NCBI RefSeq assembly: GCF_030816075.1
Contig: NZ_JAUSXO010000001.1
Location: 2,728,001 to 2,792,000, forward strand
Reading direction: 5' to 3'
DNA from: Arthrobacter agilis
Lineage (GTDB): Bacteria > Actinomycetota > Actinomycetes > Actinomycetales > Micrococcaceae
DNA: 64,000 nt
The notes under the pieces are model-generated. The model searched no databases, was not told where the DNA came from, and saw only the letters and a list, made by a program, of their open reading frames with translations. A program made the position numbers and the translations under genes. This document shows, piece by piece, positions 29,301-35,633 of the stretch (position 1 is its first letter; each line of letters starts with the position of its first letter).

Positions 29301-29361
29301 CGCCGGCTCCCGTGATCAGGCCGAAGGCCGTGGCGCCTGCGATCAGACGTCGTTGTCTCAT
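26323..29361 (-). CDS. Secreted multidomain xylanase: CBM - NodB deacetylase - CBM - GH10
   Basis: 1012-residue extracellular enzyme with signal peptide (1-29). A CBM4_9-like module (30-173) is followed by a polysaccharide deacetylase (NodB/CE4) domain (208-397) with TFDDGPN (Asp219/Asp220), GHTLCNHGTSY (His267, His272), FRAPNGSWG and LAHDGGGD. A second CBM4_9-like module (408-553) leads to a GH10 catalytic domain (557-915) with acid/base Glu706 (WDVVNEV) and nucleophile Glu817 (ITELDV). A HYR/Ig-like module (930-1006) ends the chain. It would deacetylate and cleave xylan in one polypeptide. The usual HxxxH zinc motif of CE4 has Tyr276 in place of the second His. AGGAGAACC precedes the ATG. 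Confidence 0.94.
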   Translation of the reverse strand: MRQRRLIAGATAFGLITGAGVLTLPAAQADGPSVLLNEDFEDGSFTPLTLNGGSALSVIDADGDKALLVQGRANDYDGIRTPAGLLQAGGAYTFSAQVRLSAAAGTTTSARFLVEPAYTWVGNTTVSADAWTTVTGTFNAPAGADPATLRAYLGTGDLGAPYDYLIDDIVITGTAAPGDGGAWQPTPDPAFVPGGAANPTATPVTAARGTGNAVALTFDDGPNPGETAAVLDLLRDKGITATFCIIGQNVEAAGGADLLRRIVAEGHTLCNHGTSYDDMGPWTQSQVEADLKENLRIIRRAAGDPTLEVPYFRAPNGSWGATGDVAAALGMQPLGLGNVIFDWDGNDLSEATLIANLRRAFTPGAVVLAHDGGGDRSNTVRAVTTVVGEKLAEGWTFTLPGGGAAPAPVAVTSGFETGTDGWTARGDGVTVATSSDARTGSGSLLVTNRTQPWHGAALDVTAGLPVGVAVEVSVWARLTPGQAPASLKVSVQRNNGGGSAYDGVAGAGATVSADGWTQLKGTYTLGAAADSAQVYVEGPVGLDFLLDDFSLAPFAEKPIQTDVPGLKDVLGADGIEHVGVAIDARETVGTAADLVRRHFNAFTPENAGKPESVQPVEGQFAFTQLDQLLDFADANDVQVYGHVLAWHSQTPAWFFKDGARELTNSPADQALLKARMKAHIKGIADHIDARYPEGNSPIWAWDVVNEVIADGDTANPHDMRDSRWFQILGEGFVDEAFRLADRYFPEAALFINDYNTEMPEKRADYLDLIRALKARGVPIDGVGHQAHVDVARPVQWLEDSIEAVEALDPALLQAITELDVNASTENQGADVSGAPADPYSPAFEDDADAAAEVGYYYRDLFAMLREHSASVESVTFWGISNARTWLRTWPMARPWEQPLPFDDELQATPAYWGIVDPSRLPARPADVLPPRIADQTDIAAVSNGASGAKVAYTLPSAIDTLDGVVPLVCAPASGTRFPVGTTMVTCTATDEAGNTRTSSFDIVVTRKQAGKR

Positions 29362-29377
29362 GGTTCTCCTTGATGGT

Positions 29378-29404
29378 GTGGCCCGCCCGGTTCGGGCGGG
29401 CCAC
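29378..29404. terminator. 12-bp hairpin between the two GH10 genes
   Basis: GTGGCCCGCCCG pairs with CGGGCGGGCCAC around a three-base loop, in the 75-bp gap between two genes on the same strand. It may attenuate transcription into, or protect the mRNA upstream of, the multidomain xylanase gene. It leaves that gene's ribosome binding site free. Confidence 0.7.
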
Positions 29405-29436
29405 GGCCTGCTGGGTGGTCGTGCCGGTCGTGCTGC

Positions 29437-30576
29437 CTAGCGGTTGCCGCGCCCCGGGGACGCCTGCTCGAGGGTGTCCTGCAGGGCGTAGTAGGCGGGC
29501 TTGCGGGTGAAGTCGTTCCACATCACGGTCGCCTCGCCCTCACCGGAGAAGAACACCGGGACCCAGGAGTACTTGTCGGTGAAGCCCCAGATGGTGAAGG
29601 AGTTGCACTCGTCCACGCTCACGCACGCCTGGAGTGCACGCTGGTAGTAGGTCGCCTGCTGGGCGAGCTGCCCGGCCGTCGGCTGCGTTCCGGCGGCCAC
29701 GTCCATGCGCACGTCGATCTCGGTGATGGCCGTCTCCAGCCCGAGGTCGTCGAAGCGCTGGAGGTTCGCCTGGAGGTCTCCGGGGAATCCGTACCGCGTG
29801 CTCAGGTGGCCCTGGATGGCGAAGCCGTCCACGGGGACGCCCTGGGCCTGCAGCTGCGGGATGAGCTTGATGTAGGCATTGCTCTTCGCATTGATGCCTT
29901 CCACGCCGTAGTCGTTGAAGAAGAGCTTGGCCTTCGGGTCCGCCTCGTGGGCCCAGCGGAACGCGTCGCCGATGATCTCCGGACCGAGTTCGCGGATCCA
30001 GATGTTGTCGGTGGTGCGCAGGGTGCCGTTGTCGTTGAAGATCTCGTTGGCGACGTCCCACTGCTGGATCCTGCCCGCGTACCGGCCCACGACCGTCTGG
30101 ATGTGCTCCTTGAGGATCGCCCGCAGCTCCTCCTTGGAGAAATCGCCCTCCTCGAGCCAGGCCGGGTTCTGGCTGTGCCAGAACAGGGTGTGTCCGCGGA
30201 CCACCTGCTTGTTCTGCTGCGCGAACTCGACGATGGCGTCCATCTCGGCGAAGCGGTAGGTGTTGCGTTCCGGGTGCACGTACTCCCATTTGAGCTGGTT
30301 CTCCGGCGAGACGGAGCTGAACTCGGCGGCGAGGTGCTGGAGGTATTCCTTGTCGTTGGGGAACGGGGCCGGATACGGCTGGGTCTCGTGGTGGCCTCCG
30401 CCGGCGACGGCCGTCCCGATCTTGAGATCCCGTGGGGCGGCCCGGCGGAGGGTGTCCTGCTTCTCGATCCCGGGTGCCTGGGACCTGTGGTCCTGGGCCG
30501 CGAAGGCGGGGACCGCGGTGGGAAGGATCATCGCCGAGGCGAGGACCGCCGCTGCGATGGAGTGATGGACCTTCAT
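29437..30576 (-). CDS. Secreted GH10 endo-1,4-beta-xylanase
   Basis: 379-residue single-domain xylanase. The ATG preceded by AAGGAGAG gives a signal peptide ending near AVPAFAA (residue 27). The GH10 barrel covers about 45-370 and contains FWHSQNPAWL, QWDVANEIFND with acid/base Glu178, and AITEIDVR with nucleophile Glu286. Two cysteines in QACVSVDECNS can form the disulfide found near the family C-terminus. No binding module is attached, in contrast to the downstream partner. It is first in the transcript with the multidomain enzyme and diverges from a LacI regulator gene, across an intergenic region with two palindromes. Confidence 0.95.
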   Translation of the reverse strand: MKVHHSIAAAVLASAMILPTAVPAFAAQDHRSQAPGIEKQDTLRRAAPRDLKIGTAVAGGGHHETQPYPAPFPNDKEYLQHLAAEFSSVSPENQLKWEYVHPERNTYRFAEMDAIVEFAQQNKQVVRGHTLFWHSQNPAWLEEGDFSKEELRAILKEHIQTVVGRYAGRIQQWDVANEIFNDNGTLRTTDNIWIRELGPEIIGDAFRWAHEADPKAKLFFNDYGVEGINAKSNAYIKLIPQLQAQGVPVDGFAIQGHLSTRYGFPGDLQANLQRFDDLGLETAITEIDVRMDVAAGTQPTAGQLAQQATYYQRALQACVSVDECNSFTIWGFTDKYSWVPVFFSGEGEATVMWNDFTRKPAYYALQDTLEQASPGRGNR

Positions 30577-30609
30577 GAGCTCTCCTTTGAGGTACCTGAG
30601 GTGCGGTTG

Positions 30610-30627
30610 TCCGATCCTCTGATCGGA
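30610..30627. promoter_or_regulatory. Palindrome in xylanase/lacI divergent region
   Basis: TCCGATC and GATCGGA arms of seven bases around CTCT, 34 bp upstream of the xylanase start. Symmetry and position suggest an operator, most simply for the adjacent LacI regulator. Confidence 0.5.
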
Positions 30628-30631
30628 ACTT

Positions 30632-30649
30632 TTCCGGAACTTTCCGGAA
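30632..30649. promoter_or_regulatory. Tandem TTCCGGAA operator-like sites
   Basis: The self-complementary octamer TTCCGGAA occurs twice with a two-base spacer, giving a 10-bp, one-helical-turn period on the same face of the DNA. It lies five bases from the preceding palindrome in the same divergent promoter region. Confidence 0.5.
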
Positions 30650-30754
30650 ATACCGTTGCTGTAGGTTAGGAACACCGCGCCCTTGAGGTCAAGGGCGCAT
30701 GTCGGAATGGTGTCGGGGGCGCAGTGGTGATCCCGGGTGCCCGGAGGAGGACCT

Positions 30755-31780
30755 GTGCAGGAGAACACCCAGCCCGCGGTGACGATCTCCGCCATCGCCT
30801 CGGCGGCCGGCGTCTCCATCCCCACGGTCTCCCGCGTGCTCAACGGGCGGTCCGACGTCGCCCCGGCCACGCGTGAGCGCGTGGAGGCCCTGCTCCGCGA
30901 CTACGGGTACCGGAGGCGCGGAGCGGCGCAGTCCGCGCCGTCCGGGCTCGTGGACCTCGTCTTCAACGATCTCGACAGTCCGTGGGCGGTGGAGATCATC
31001 CGCGGCGTCGAGGAGTCCCTCAACGCCGAGGGCGTGTCCGTGGTGGTCTCCGCGATCCACCGCAGGGGCGGCGCCGATTCCACCCGCAAGTGGCTCGACA
31101 CCCTCGGCGCCAGGACGAGCGACGGCGCCATCCTCGTGACGACCGACCTCGACTCGTTCCTCCACGCGGAACTGCAGCGGCTCAACCTGCCCGTCGTCGT
31201 CGTGGACCCCGCCGGCGTCCCGGACCTCGAGGTCCCTACCATCGGGGCGACCAACTGGACCGGCGCCGTCACCGCGACCGAGCACCTGACCCAGCAGAAC
31301 CACCGCCGCATCGGGTTCGTCGCGGGCCGCCCGGGCCTCTGGTGCAGCCGTGCGCGCCTCGACGGCTACCGGGCGGGGCTCGACGCCGCCGGGATCCCCT
31401 TCGATCCCGCGCTCGTCATCAACGGCGACTTCGACTACGCGTCGGGCTTCGCCGCCGGGACCGAGCTCCTCTCACTGCCCGGACGGCCGACCGCGATCTT
31501 CGCCGCCAGTGACCAGATGGCGCTCGGCGTGTACGAGGCGGCCCGACAGCAGGGCCTGCGCATCCCGGACGATCTCAGCGTGATCGGATTCGACGATCTC
31601 CCCGAGGCCGGGTGGGCGTCGCCGCCCCTGACGACCGTCCGCCAACCGCTCTCCGAGATGGGGAGCCTCGCCGCCCGGACGCTCGTCCGGCTCATCCGGG
31701 GCGAGACGGTGGAGAGCCCGCGCATCGAGCTCTCCACCCGGCTCGTCCAGCGGGCGAGTGTCCAGGCCATGGGTGGCTGA
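30755..31780 (+). CDS. LacI family transcriptional regulator
   Basis: 341-residue repressor. The GTG is chosen over one 18 bases earlier because GGAGGAGG lies directly before it. The helix-turn-helix VTISAIASAAGVSIPTVSRVLNG occupies about residues 8-31, with the hinge after DYGYRRRG. A periplasmic-binding-type sensor domain follows (about 65-335), including DPAGVPDLEVPTIGATNW, which should bind a sugar effector. It is transcribed away from the two GH10 genes and toward xylAB, so it is the first candidate to control one or both. It resembles the second LacI protein at 41.2 kb in layout and in the DPAG/ANWTG region. Confidence 0.93.
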   Translation: MQENTQPAVTISAIASAAGVSIPTVSRVLNGRSDVAPATRERVEALLRDYGYRRRGAAQSAPSGLVDLVFNDLDSPWAVEIIRGVEESLNAEGVSVVVSAIHRRGGADSTRKWLDTLGARTSDGAILVTTDLDSFLHAELQRLNLPVVVVDPAGVPDLEVPTIGATNWTGAVTATEHLTQQNHRRIGFVAGRPGLWCSRARLDGYRAGLDAAGIPFDPALVINGDFDYASGFAAGTELLSLPGRPTAIFAASDQMALGVYEAARQQGLRIPDDLSVIGFDDLPEAGWASPPLTTVRQPLSEMGSLAARTLVRLIRGETVESPRIELSTRLVQRASVQAMGG

Positions 31781-31799
31781 CGGTCCGGAGAAGTCCCGC

Positions 31800-31844
31800 T
31801 TGACTCTGGGCGTAAACCTAATATGTTTGTAACGGCAACATATT
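31800..31844 (+). promoter_or_regulatory. xylAB promoter with overlapping palindromic operator
   Basis: A -35-like TTGACT (31800-31805), a 16-bp spacer and TATGTT (31822-31827) form a plausible promoter. The inverted repeat AATATGTT / AACATATT (31820-31827 and 31837-31844, nine-base spacer) covers the -10 and the likely start site, so a bound repressor would block initiation. The long spacer and GTTTG..GCAAC core recall ROK-type XylR operators. Confidence 0.65.
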
Positions 31845-31871
31845 GGTCACACACACTTCCTGGAGCACTCA

Positions 31872-33062
31872 ATGGCGATCGAGCCCACACGCGATGACAA
31901 ATTCTCCTTCGGACTCTGGACGGTGGGCTGGGAAGCCCAGGACCAGTTCGGTTCGGCGACCCGGGCACCGCTCGACGTCGTCGAGGCCGTCAACCGGCTG
32001 AGCGACCTCGGTGCCTACGGCATCACCTTCCACGACGACGACCTCTTCCCCTTCGGCTCCAGCGCCGGCGAGCGCCAGGCGCAGATCGACCGGCTCAAGG
32101 GCGCCCTCGAGTCCACCGGCCTGATCGTGCCCATGGTCACGACGAACCTGTTCAGCCACCCGGTCTTCAAGGACGGCGGCTTCACGAGCAACGACCGCGG
32201 CGTCCGCCGCTTCGCCCTCCGCAAGGTCCTCGACAACATCGACCTCGCGGCGGAACTCGGCGCCAAGACGTTCGTCATGTGGGGCGGCCGCGAAGGCAGC
32301 GAGTACGACGCCGCCAAGGACATCCGCGGCGCGCTCGAGCGCTACCGCGAAGCCGTCAACCTGCTCGGCGACTACGTCACCGACAAGGGATACGACATCC
32401 GCTTCGCGATCGAGCCCAAGCCCAACGAACCGCGCGGCGACATCCTCCTGCCCACCCTCGGGCACGCGATGGCCTTCATCGAGACCCTCGAGCGCCCGGA
32501 ACTCGTGGGCATCAACCCCGAGACCGGCCACGAGCAGATGGCCGGGCTGAACTTCACGCACGGCATCGCCCAGGCCCTCTACCAGGGCAAGCTGTTCCAC
32601 ATCGACCTCAACGGCCAGCGCAGCATCAAGTTCGACCAGGACCTCGTCTTCGGACACGGCGACCTGCAGAACGCCTTCTCGCTCGTGGACCTGCTCGAGA
32701 ACGGCGGCCCCGCCGGCGGTCCGTCCTACGACGGCCCGCGCCACTTCGACTACAAGCCGAGCCGGACCGAGGACATGAACGGCGTCTGGGACTCGGCCGC
32801 GGCGAACATGCAGACCTACCTGCTGCTGAAGGAACGCGCTGCAGCATTCCGCGCCGATCCCGAGGTCCAGGCCGCGCTGGCCGCTTCCCGCGTGTCCGAG
32901 ATCAACGAGCCCACCCTCAACGAGGGCGAGGGCTACGAGGCACTGCGTGCGGACCGCGCCTCCTACGAGGAGTTCGACACCGGTGCCTACTTCAACGGCA
33001 AGGGCTTCGGCTTCGTGAAGCTCCAGCAGCTCTTCATCGAGCACCTGCTCGGGGCCCGCTGA
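31872..33062 (+). CDS. xylA: Xylose isomerase
   Basis: 396-residue cytosolic enzyme converting D-xylose to D-xylulose with two divalent metals. It starts [20 protein letters not shown], typical of the short actinobacterial class. Family motifs include GITFHDDDL (catalytic His), [36 protein letters not shown] and FHIDLNGQ. Length matches Streptomyces/Arthrobacter enzymes. It is the first gene of xylAB; the kinase begins three bases after the stop. The upstream palindrome covers the promoter. Confidence 0.97.
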   Translation: MAIEPTRDDKFSFGLWTVGWEAQDQFGSATRAPLDVVEAVNRLSDLGAYGITFHDDDLFPFGSSAGERQAQIDRLKGALESTGLIVPMVTTNLFSHPVFKDGGFTSNDRGVRRFALRKVLDNIDLAAELGAKTFVMWGGREGSEYDAAKDIRGALERYREAVNLLGDYVTDKGYDIRFAIEPKPNEPRGDILLPTLGHAMAFIETLERPELVGINPETGHEQMAGLNFTHGIAQALYQGKLFHIDLNGQRSIKFDQDLVFGHGDLQNAFSLVDLLENGGPAGGPSYDGPRHFDYKPSRTEDMNGVWDSAAANMQTYLLLKERAAAFRADPEVQAALAASRVSEINEPTLNEGEGYEALRADRASYEEFDTGAYFNGKGFGFVKLQQLFIEHLLGAR

Positions 33063-33065
33063 CCC

Positions 33066-34544
33066 ATGGCCCTCGTTGCCGGCGTCGACTCGTCGACCCA
33101 GAGCTGCAAGGTCGTCGTCGTCGACACCTCCACCGGTGCCGAGGTCCGCACCGGCCGTGCCCTCCACCCGGAGGGCACGGAGGTGGACCCGGAGGCGTGG
33201 TGGCAGGCACTGCTCTCAGCGCTGTCCGGTGCTGACGGACTCGGGGACGACGTCGACGCCCTCTCGATAGCGGGTCAGCAGCACGGCATGGTGCTGCTGG
33301 GCCGCGACGGACGCGTCCTGCGGGACGCACTCCTGTGGAACGACACACGGTCTGCAGGCGCCGCCCGCGACCTCATCGGTGAGCTGGGCGTCGACGAGCT
33401 CGTCGCCCGCACCGGATCCGCGCCCGTGGCGTCCTTCACCGGCACCAAGGTGCGGTGGGTGCGGGACGCCGAGCCCGACGTCGTGCCGGCCATCGCTGCC
33501 GTGGCGCTCCCCCACGACTGGCTGACGTGGCGGCTGCGCGGCTTCGGGCCCAACGGGGAATCACCCCTGGGCCCGGTACTCGGGGAACTGGTCACCGATC
33601 GCTCGGATGCGAGCGGGACCGGGTACTGGAACCCCGCGACGGACGCCTACGACGTCGCGCTCTTCGAGCAGATGCTCGGCCGTCCTGCCCGCGAGGCGCA
33701 GCTCGGCGGCGAGCCCGACCCGGCTGTGGTGGTGCTCCCCCGCGTCCTGCGGGCGGATGCGGCTGCAGGCTCCGTGCATTCCTCGTTCCTCGCGTCGGCG
33801 GACCGCCGTATCGTCCTGGGGCCCGGTGCCGGCGACAACGCCGGCGCGGCCCTGGGCCTCGGGGCGGAGGAGGGTGACGTCGTCGTGTCCCTCGGCACCA
33901 GCGGCACGGTCTTCGCCGTCGCCGCCGACGCCGTGGCGGACACGTCCGGGACGGTGGCCGGTTTCGCCGACGCCAGCGGCCTGTTCCTCCCCCTCGTGGC
34001 GACCCTCAATGCGGCCCGCGTGCTGTCCTCGGTCGCGGGCGTGCTCGGGGTGGACCACGACGGCTTCGCCGACCTGGCACGCGAGGCCGCGCCGGGTTCC
34101 GGCGGAGTCGTCCTCGTGCCGTACTTCGAGGGTGAGCGCACGCCCAACCTCCCGACGGCGAAGGCGAGCTTCCACAACCTGAGCATCGCCTCGGCAACCC
34201 GGGCCAACATGGCCCGTGCGGCCATCGAGGGGATGCTGTGCGGACTGGCGGATGCGCTGGACGCCGTGCGTGCGGCCGGCGTGGTGCCGCGGCACCTGCT
34301 GCTCATCGGCGGCGCCGCGCAGAACGCCGCCGTCCAGGAGGTCGCGGCACAGGTGTTCGACCTGCCGGTCCGGATCCCCGCCCCGGGCGAATACGTGGCC
34401 CGGGGAGCCGCCGTGCAGGCGGCCTGGACCCTGACGGGATCGCGTCCGCAGTGGGCGGTCGAGACCGTCGAGGACCGCGCCGCGGATCATCGGCCGGTGA
34501 TCCGCGAGCAGTACGGCGCTGCGGTGGGTTCCGTGACGTTCTAG
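33066..34544 (+). CDS. xylB: Xylulokinase
   Basis: 492-residue FGGY-family sugar kinase phosphorylating D-xylulose to xylulose-5-phosphate. Visible motifs are VAGVDSSTQSCKVVVVD (ATP/phosphate loop), AGQQHGMVLLGRDG, LWNDTRS, HDWLTWRLRG, GDNAGAALGLG, VSLGTSGTVFAV and LLIGGAAQNAAVQE. It lies three bases after xylA with no separate ribosome binding site, so translation is probably coupled. A strong hairpin follows 16 bp after the stop and closes the xylAB unit. Confidence 0.96.
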   Translation: MALVAGVDSSTQSCKVVVVDTSTGAEVRTGRALHPEGTEVDPEAWWQALLSALSGADGLGDDVDALSIAGQQHGMVLLGRDGRVLRDALLWNDTRSAGAARDLIGELGVDELVARTGSAPVASFTGTKVRWVRDAEPDVVPAIAAVALPHDWLTWRLRGFGPNGESPLGPVLGELVTDRSDASGTGYWNPATDAYDVALFEQMLGRPAREAQLGGEPDPAVVVLPRVLRADAAAGSVHSSFLASADRRIVLGPGAGDNAGAALGLGAEEGDVVVSLGTSGTVFAVAADAVADTSGTVAGFADASGLFLPLVATLNAARVLSSVAGVLGVDHDGFADLAREAAPGSGGVVLVPYFEGERTPNLPTAKASFHNLSIASATRANMARAAIEGMLCGLADALDAVRAAGVVPRHLLLIGGAAQNAAVQEVAAQVFDLPVRIPAPGEYVARGAAVQAAWTLTGSRPQWAVETVEDRAADHRPVIREQYGAAVGSVTF

Positions 34545-34560
34545 GCCCTCGCCCTCGATC

Positions 34561-34608
34561 GGACGACAGGAGGCACCATCCCGTGCGGGGTGGTGCCTCC
34601 TGTCGTCC
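34561..34608. terminator. Terminator hairpin after xylAB
   Basis: GGACGACAGGAGGCACCA pairs perfectly with TGGTGCCTCCTGTCGTCC (18 bp), and the inner TCCC/GGGG adds four pairs around GTGC. It lies between convergent genes; no U-tract. Confidence 0.88.
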
Positions 34609-34642
34609 GTGCTCCCGTCCGCCGGCGCGGACGGCAGGCCCG

Positions 34643-35260
34643 CTAGAGTCCGGCCTGGTGGTCGATGCCCACCTGGTCGACCCTGCGGTGGAAGCGCATC
34701 CCCGCCTTGCCGCCGAGGACTGCACCGATGAGTGGGACGAGGATCGCGATGGCGAGACCGATCAGACCGCTCGCCGTCAGCGCACTGCCGTCGACGGGGA
34801 TGGCGGGCTGACCCTGGACCTGCTCGAGGACGTTGAACTGGTTGCCTGCGACGGCGGCGAGGATCGCCAGGACGATCGCGACGATGATGCCCCACAGCCA
34901 GACGGCGATGCCCTGCTTGGCGCCGTCGAACCGGGCCATGCGGCCCGCGACGTAGCCGCCGCAGTAGTACGCGATGAACAGGATGACCGCGAGGACGATC
35001 CCGCTGACGATCCCGAGGGTCTGGGCATTCTCCTGGGCCTGGTTGGCGGCCTCGCCCGCCGTCCCGGACGTCGACGCACCTATGCCGACACCGATCGCCG
35101 CCGCGAGTGCGCTGAGGATCACGGTGAGCCCGATCGCCGTCAGCCAGCCGAAGAACGCCGAGCCGAACTTGATGCCGCCGAACCGCTCCTTCTCCGCGGC
35201 CACCACGTCGTCGCGCCGACCGCGCGGAGTGCGTGCACCCGATGTGTTCTCTGTTGCCAT
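34643..35260 (-). CDS. Four-helix membrane protein (TIGR04086/YrzE-like?)
   Basis: 205-residue protein starting MATENTSGARTPRGRRDD. A basic cytoplasmic start of about 35 residues is followed by four hydrophobic segments (about 36-60, 84-108, 122-146, 165-186) and a short basic end. Length and layout resemble small TIGR04086/YrzE-type membrane proteins of unknown function, but that match is weak. It is enclosed by the xylan locus, yet nothing in it suggests sugar transport. GAGGAG lies 11 bases before the ATG and an extended hairpin sits in its leader. Confidence 0.72.
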   Translation of the reverse strand: MATENTSGARTPRGRRDDVVAAEKERFGGIKFGSAFFGWLTAIGLTVILSALAAAIGVGIGASTSGTAGEAANQAQENAQTLGIVSGIVLAVILFIAYYCGGYVAGRMARFDGAKQGIAVWLWGIIVAIVLAILAAVAGNQFNVLEQVQGQPAIPVDGSALTASGLIGLAIAILVPLIGAVLGGKAGMRFHRRVDQVGIDHQAGL

Positions 35261-35294
35261 GATGGTGCTGCTCCTCGGTAGATGGGAACGACCC

Positions 35295-35324
35295 TTCGTG
35301 GTGCCACCGCGGTACCGCCACGAA
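35295..35324 (-). promoter_or_regulatory. Imperfect 30-bp palindrome in membrane-protein leader
   Basis: Outer arms TTCGTGG/CCACGAA are perfect (seven bases) and four further inner pairs (ACCG/CGGT) follow two mismatches. It ends 35 bp before the start codon. It could be an operator or an mRNA leader hairpin. Confidence 0.4.
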
Positions 35325-35579
35325 AGATCAGCCTGCTTACTACCGTGAAGGCCGGGACGGAGGAGCGCAAGCACCTTAAGTTGCCCTCCGTGCAGGAAGG
35401 CGACGACGCGGTGGTCCGGCGACTGCCTCGCCCCCGCCATCCCGCGGAAGTGCGCCGCTGCGTGCCGGTGCAGCCTCGGGCCGGACACCGGGAGCAGGGC
35501 TGCCGCCCCCGGTCGTGATCGATTCGCCGTTTGCCCGGACCTCGCTGTCCGGGTATGGGTGTCCGGTCCCGGGAACACG

Positions 35580-35611
35580 GCAACCCGCCCCCGTGGACGG
35601 GAGCGGGTTGC
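35580..35611 (-). terminator. Terminator hairpin of the GH3 operon
   Basis: GCAACCCGC pairs with GCGGGTTGC, extended inside by CCCGT/ACGGG after a one-base bulge. It begins 23 bp after the GH3 stop codon. Confidence 0.75.
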
Positions 35612-35633
35612 AGGTCGTGCCGTGCGGGGGACC

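Larger units (their letters stand above)
35261..35633. other. 373-bp intergenic region with leader hairpin and terminator
   Basis: Holds the leader of the four-helix membrane protein gene (right to left), including the palindrome at 35295-35324, and the terminator of the GH3 gene at 35580-35611. Short open frames on the plus strand lack start signals. I see no further gene. Confidence 0.5.

Noticed and set aside
26023..29373. 1116-codon plus-strand open frame
   Set aside because: Antisense of the multidomain xylanase with no recognisable motif.
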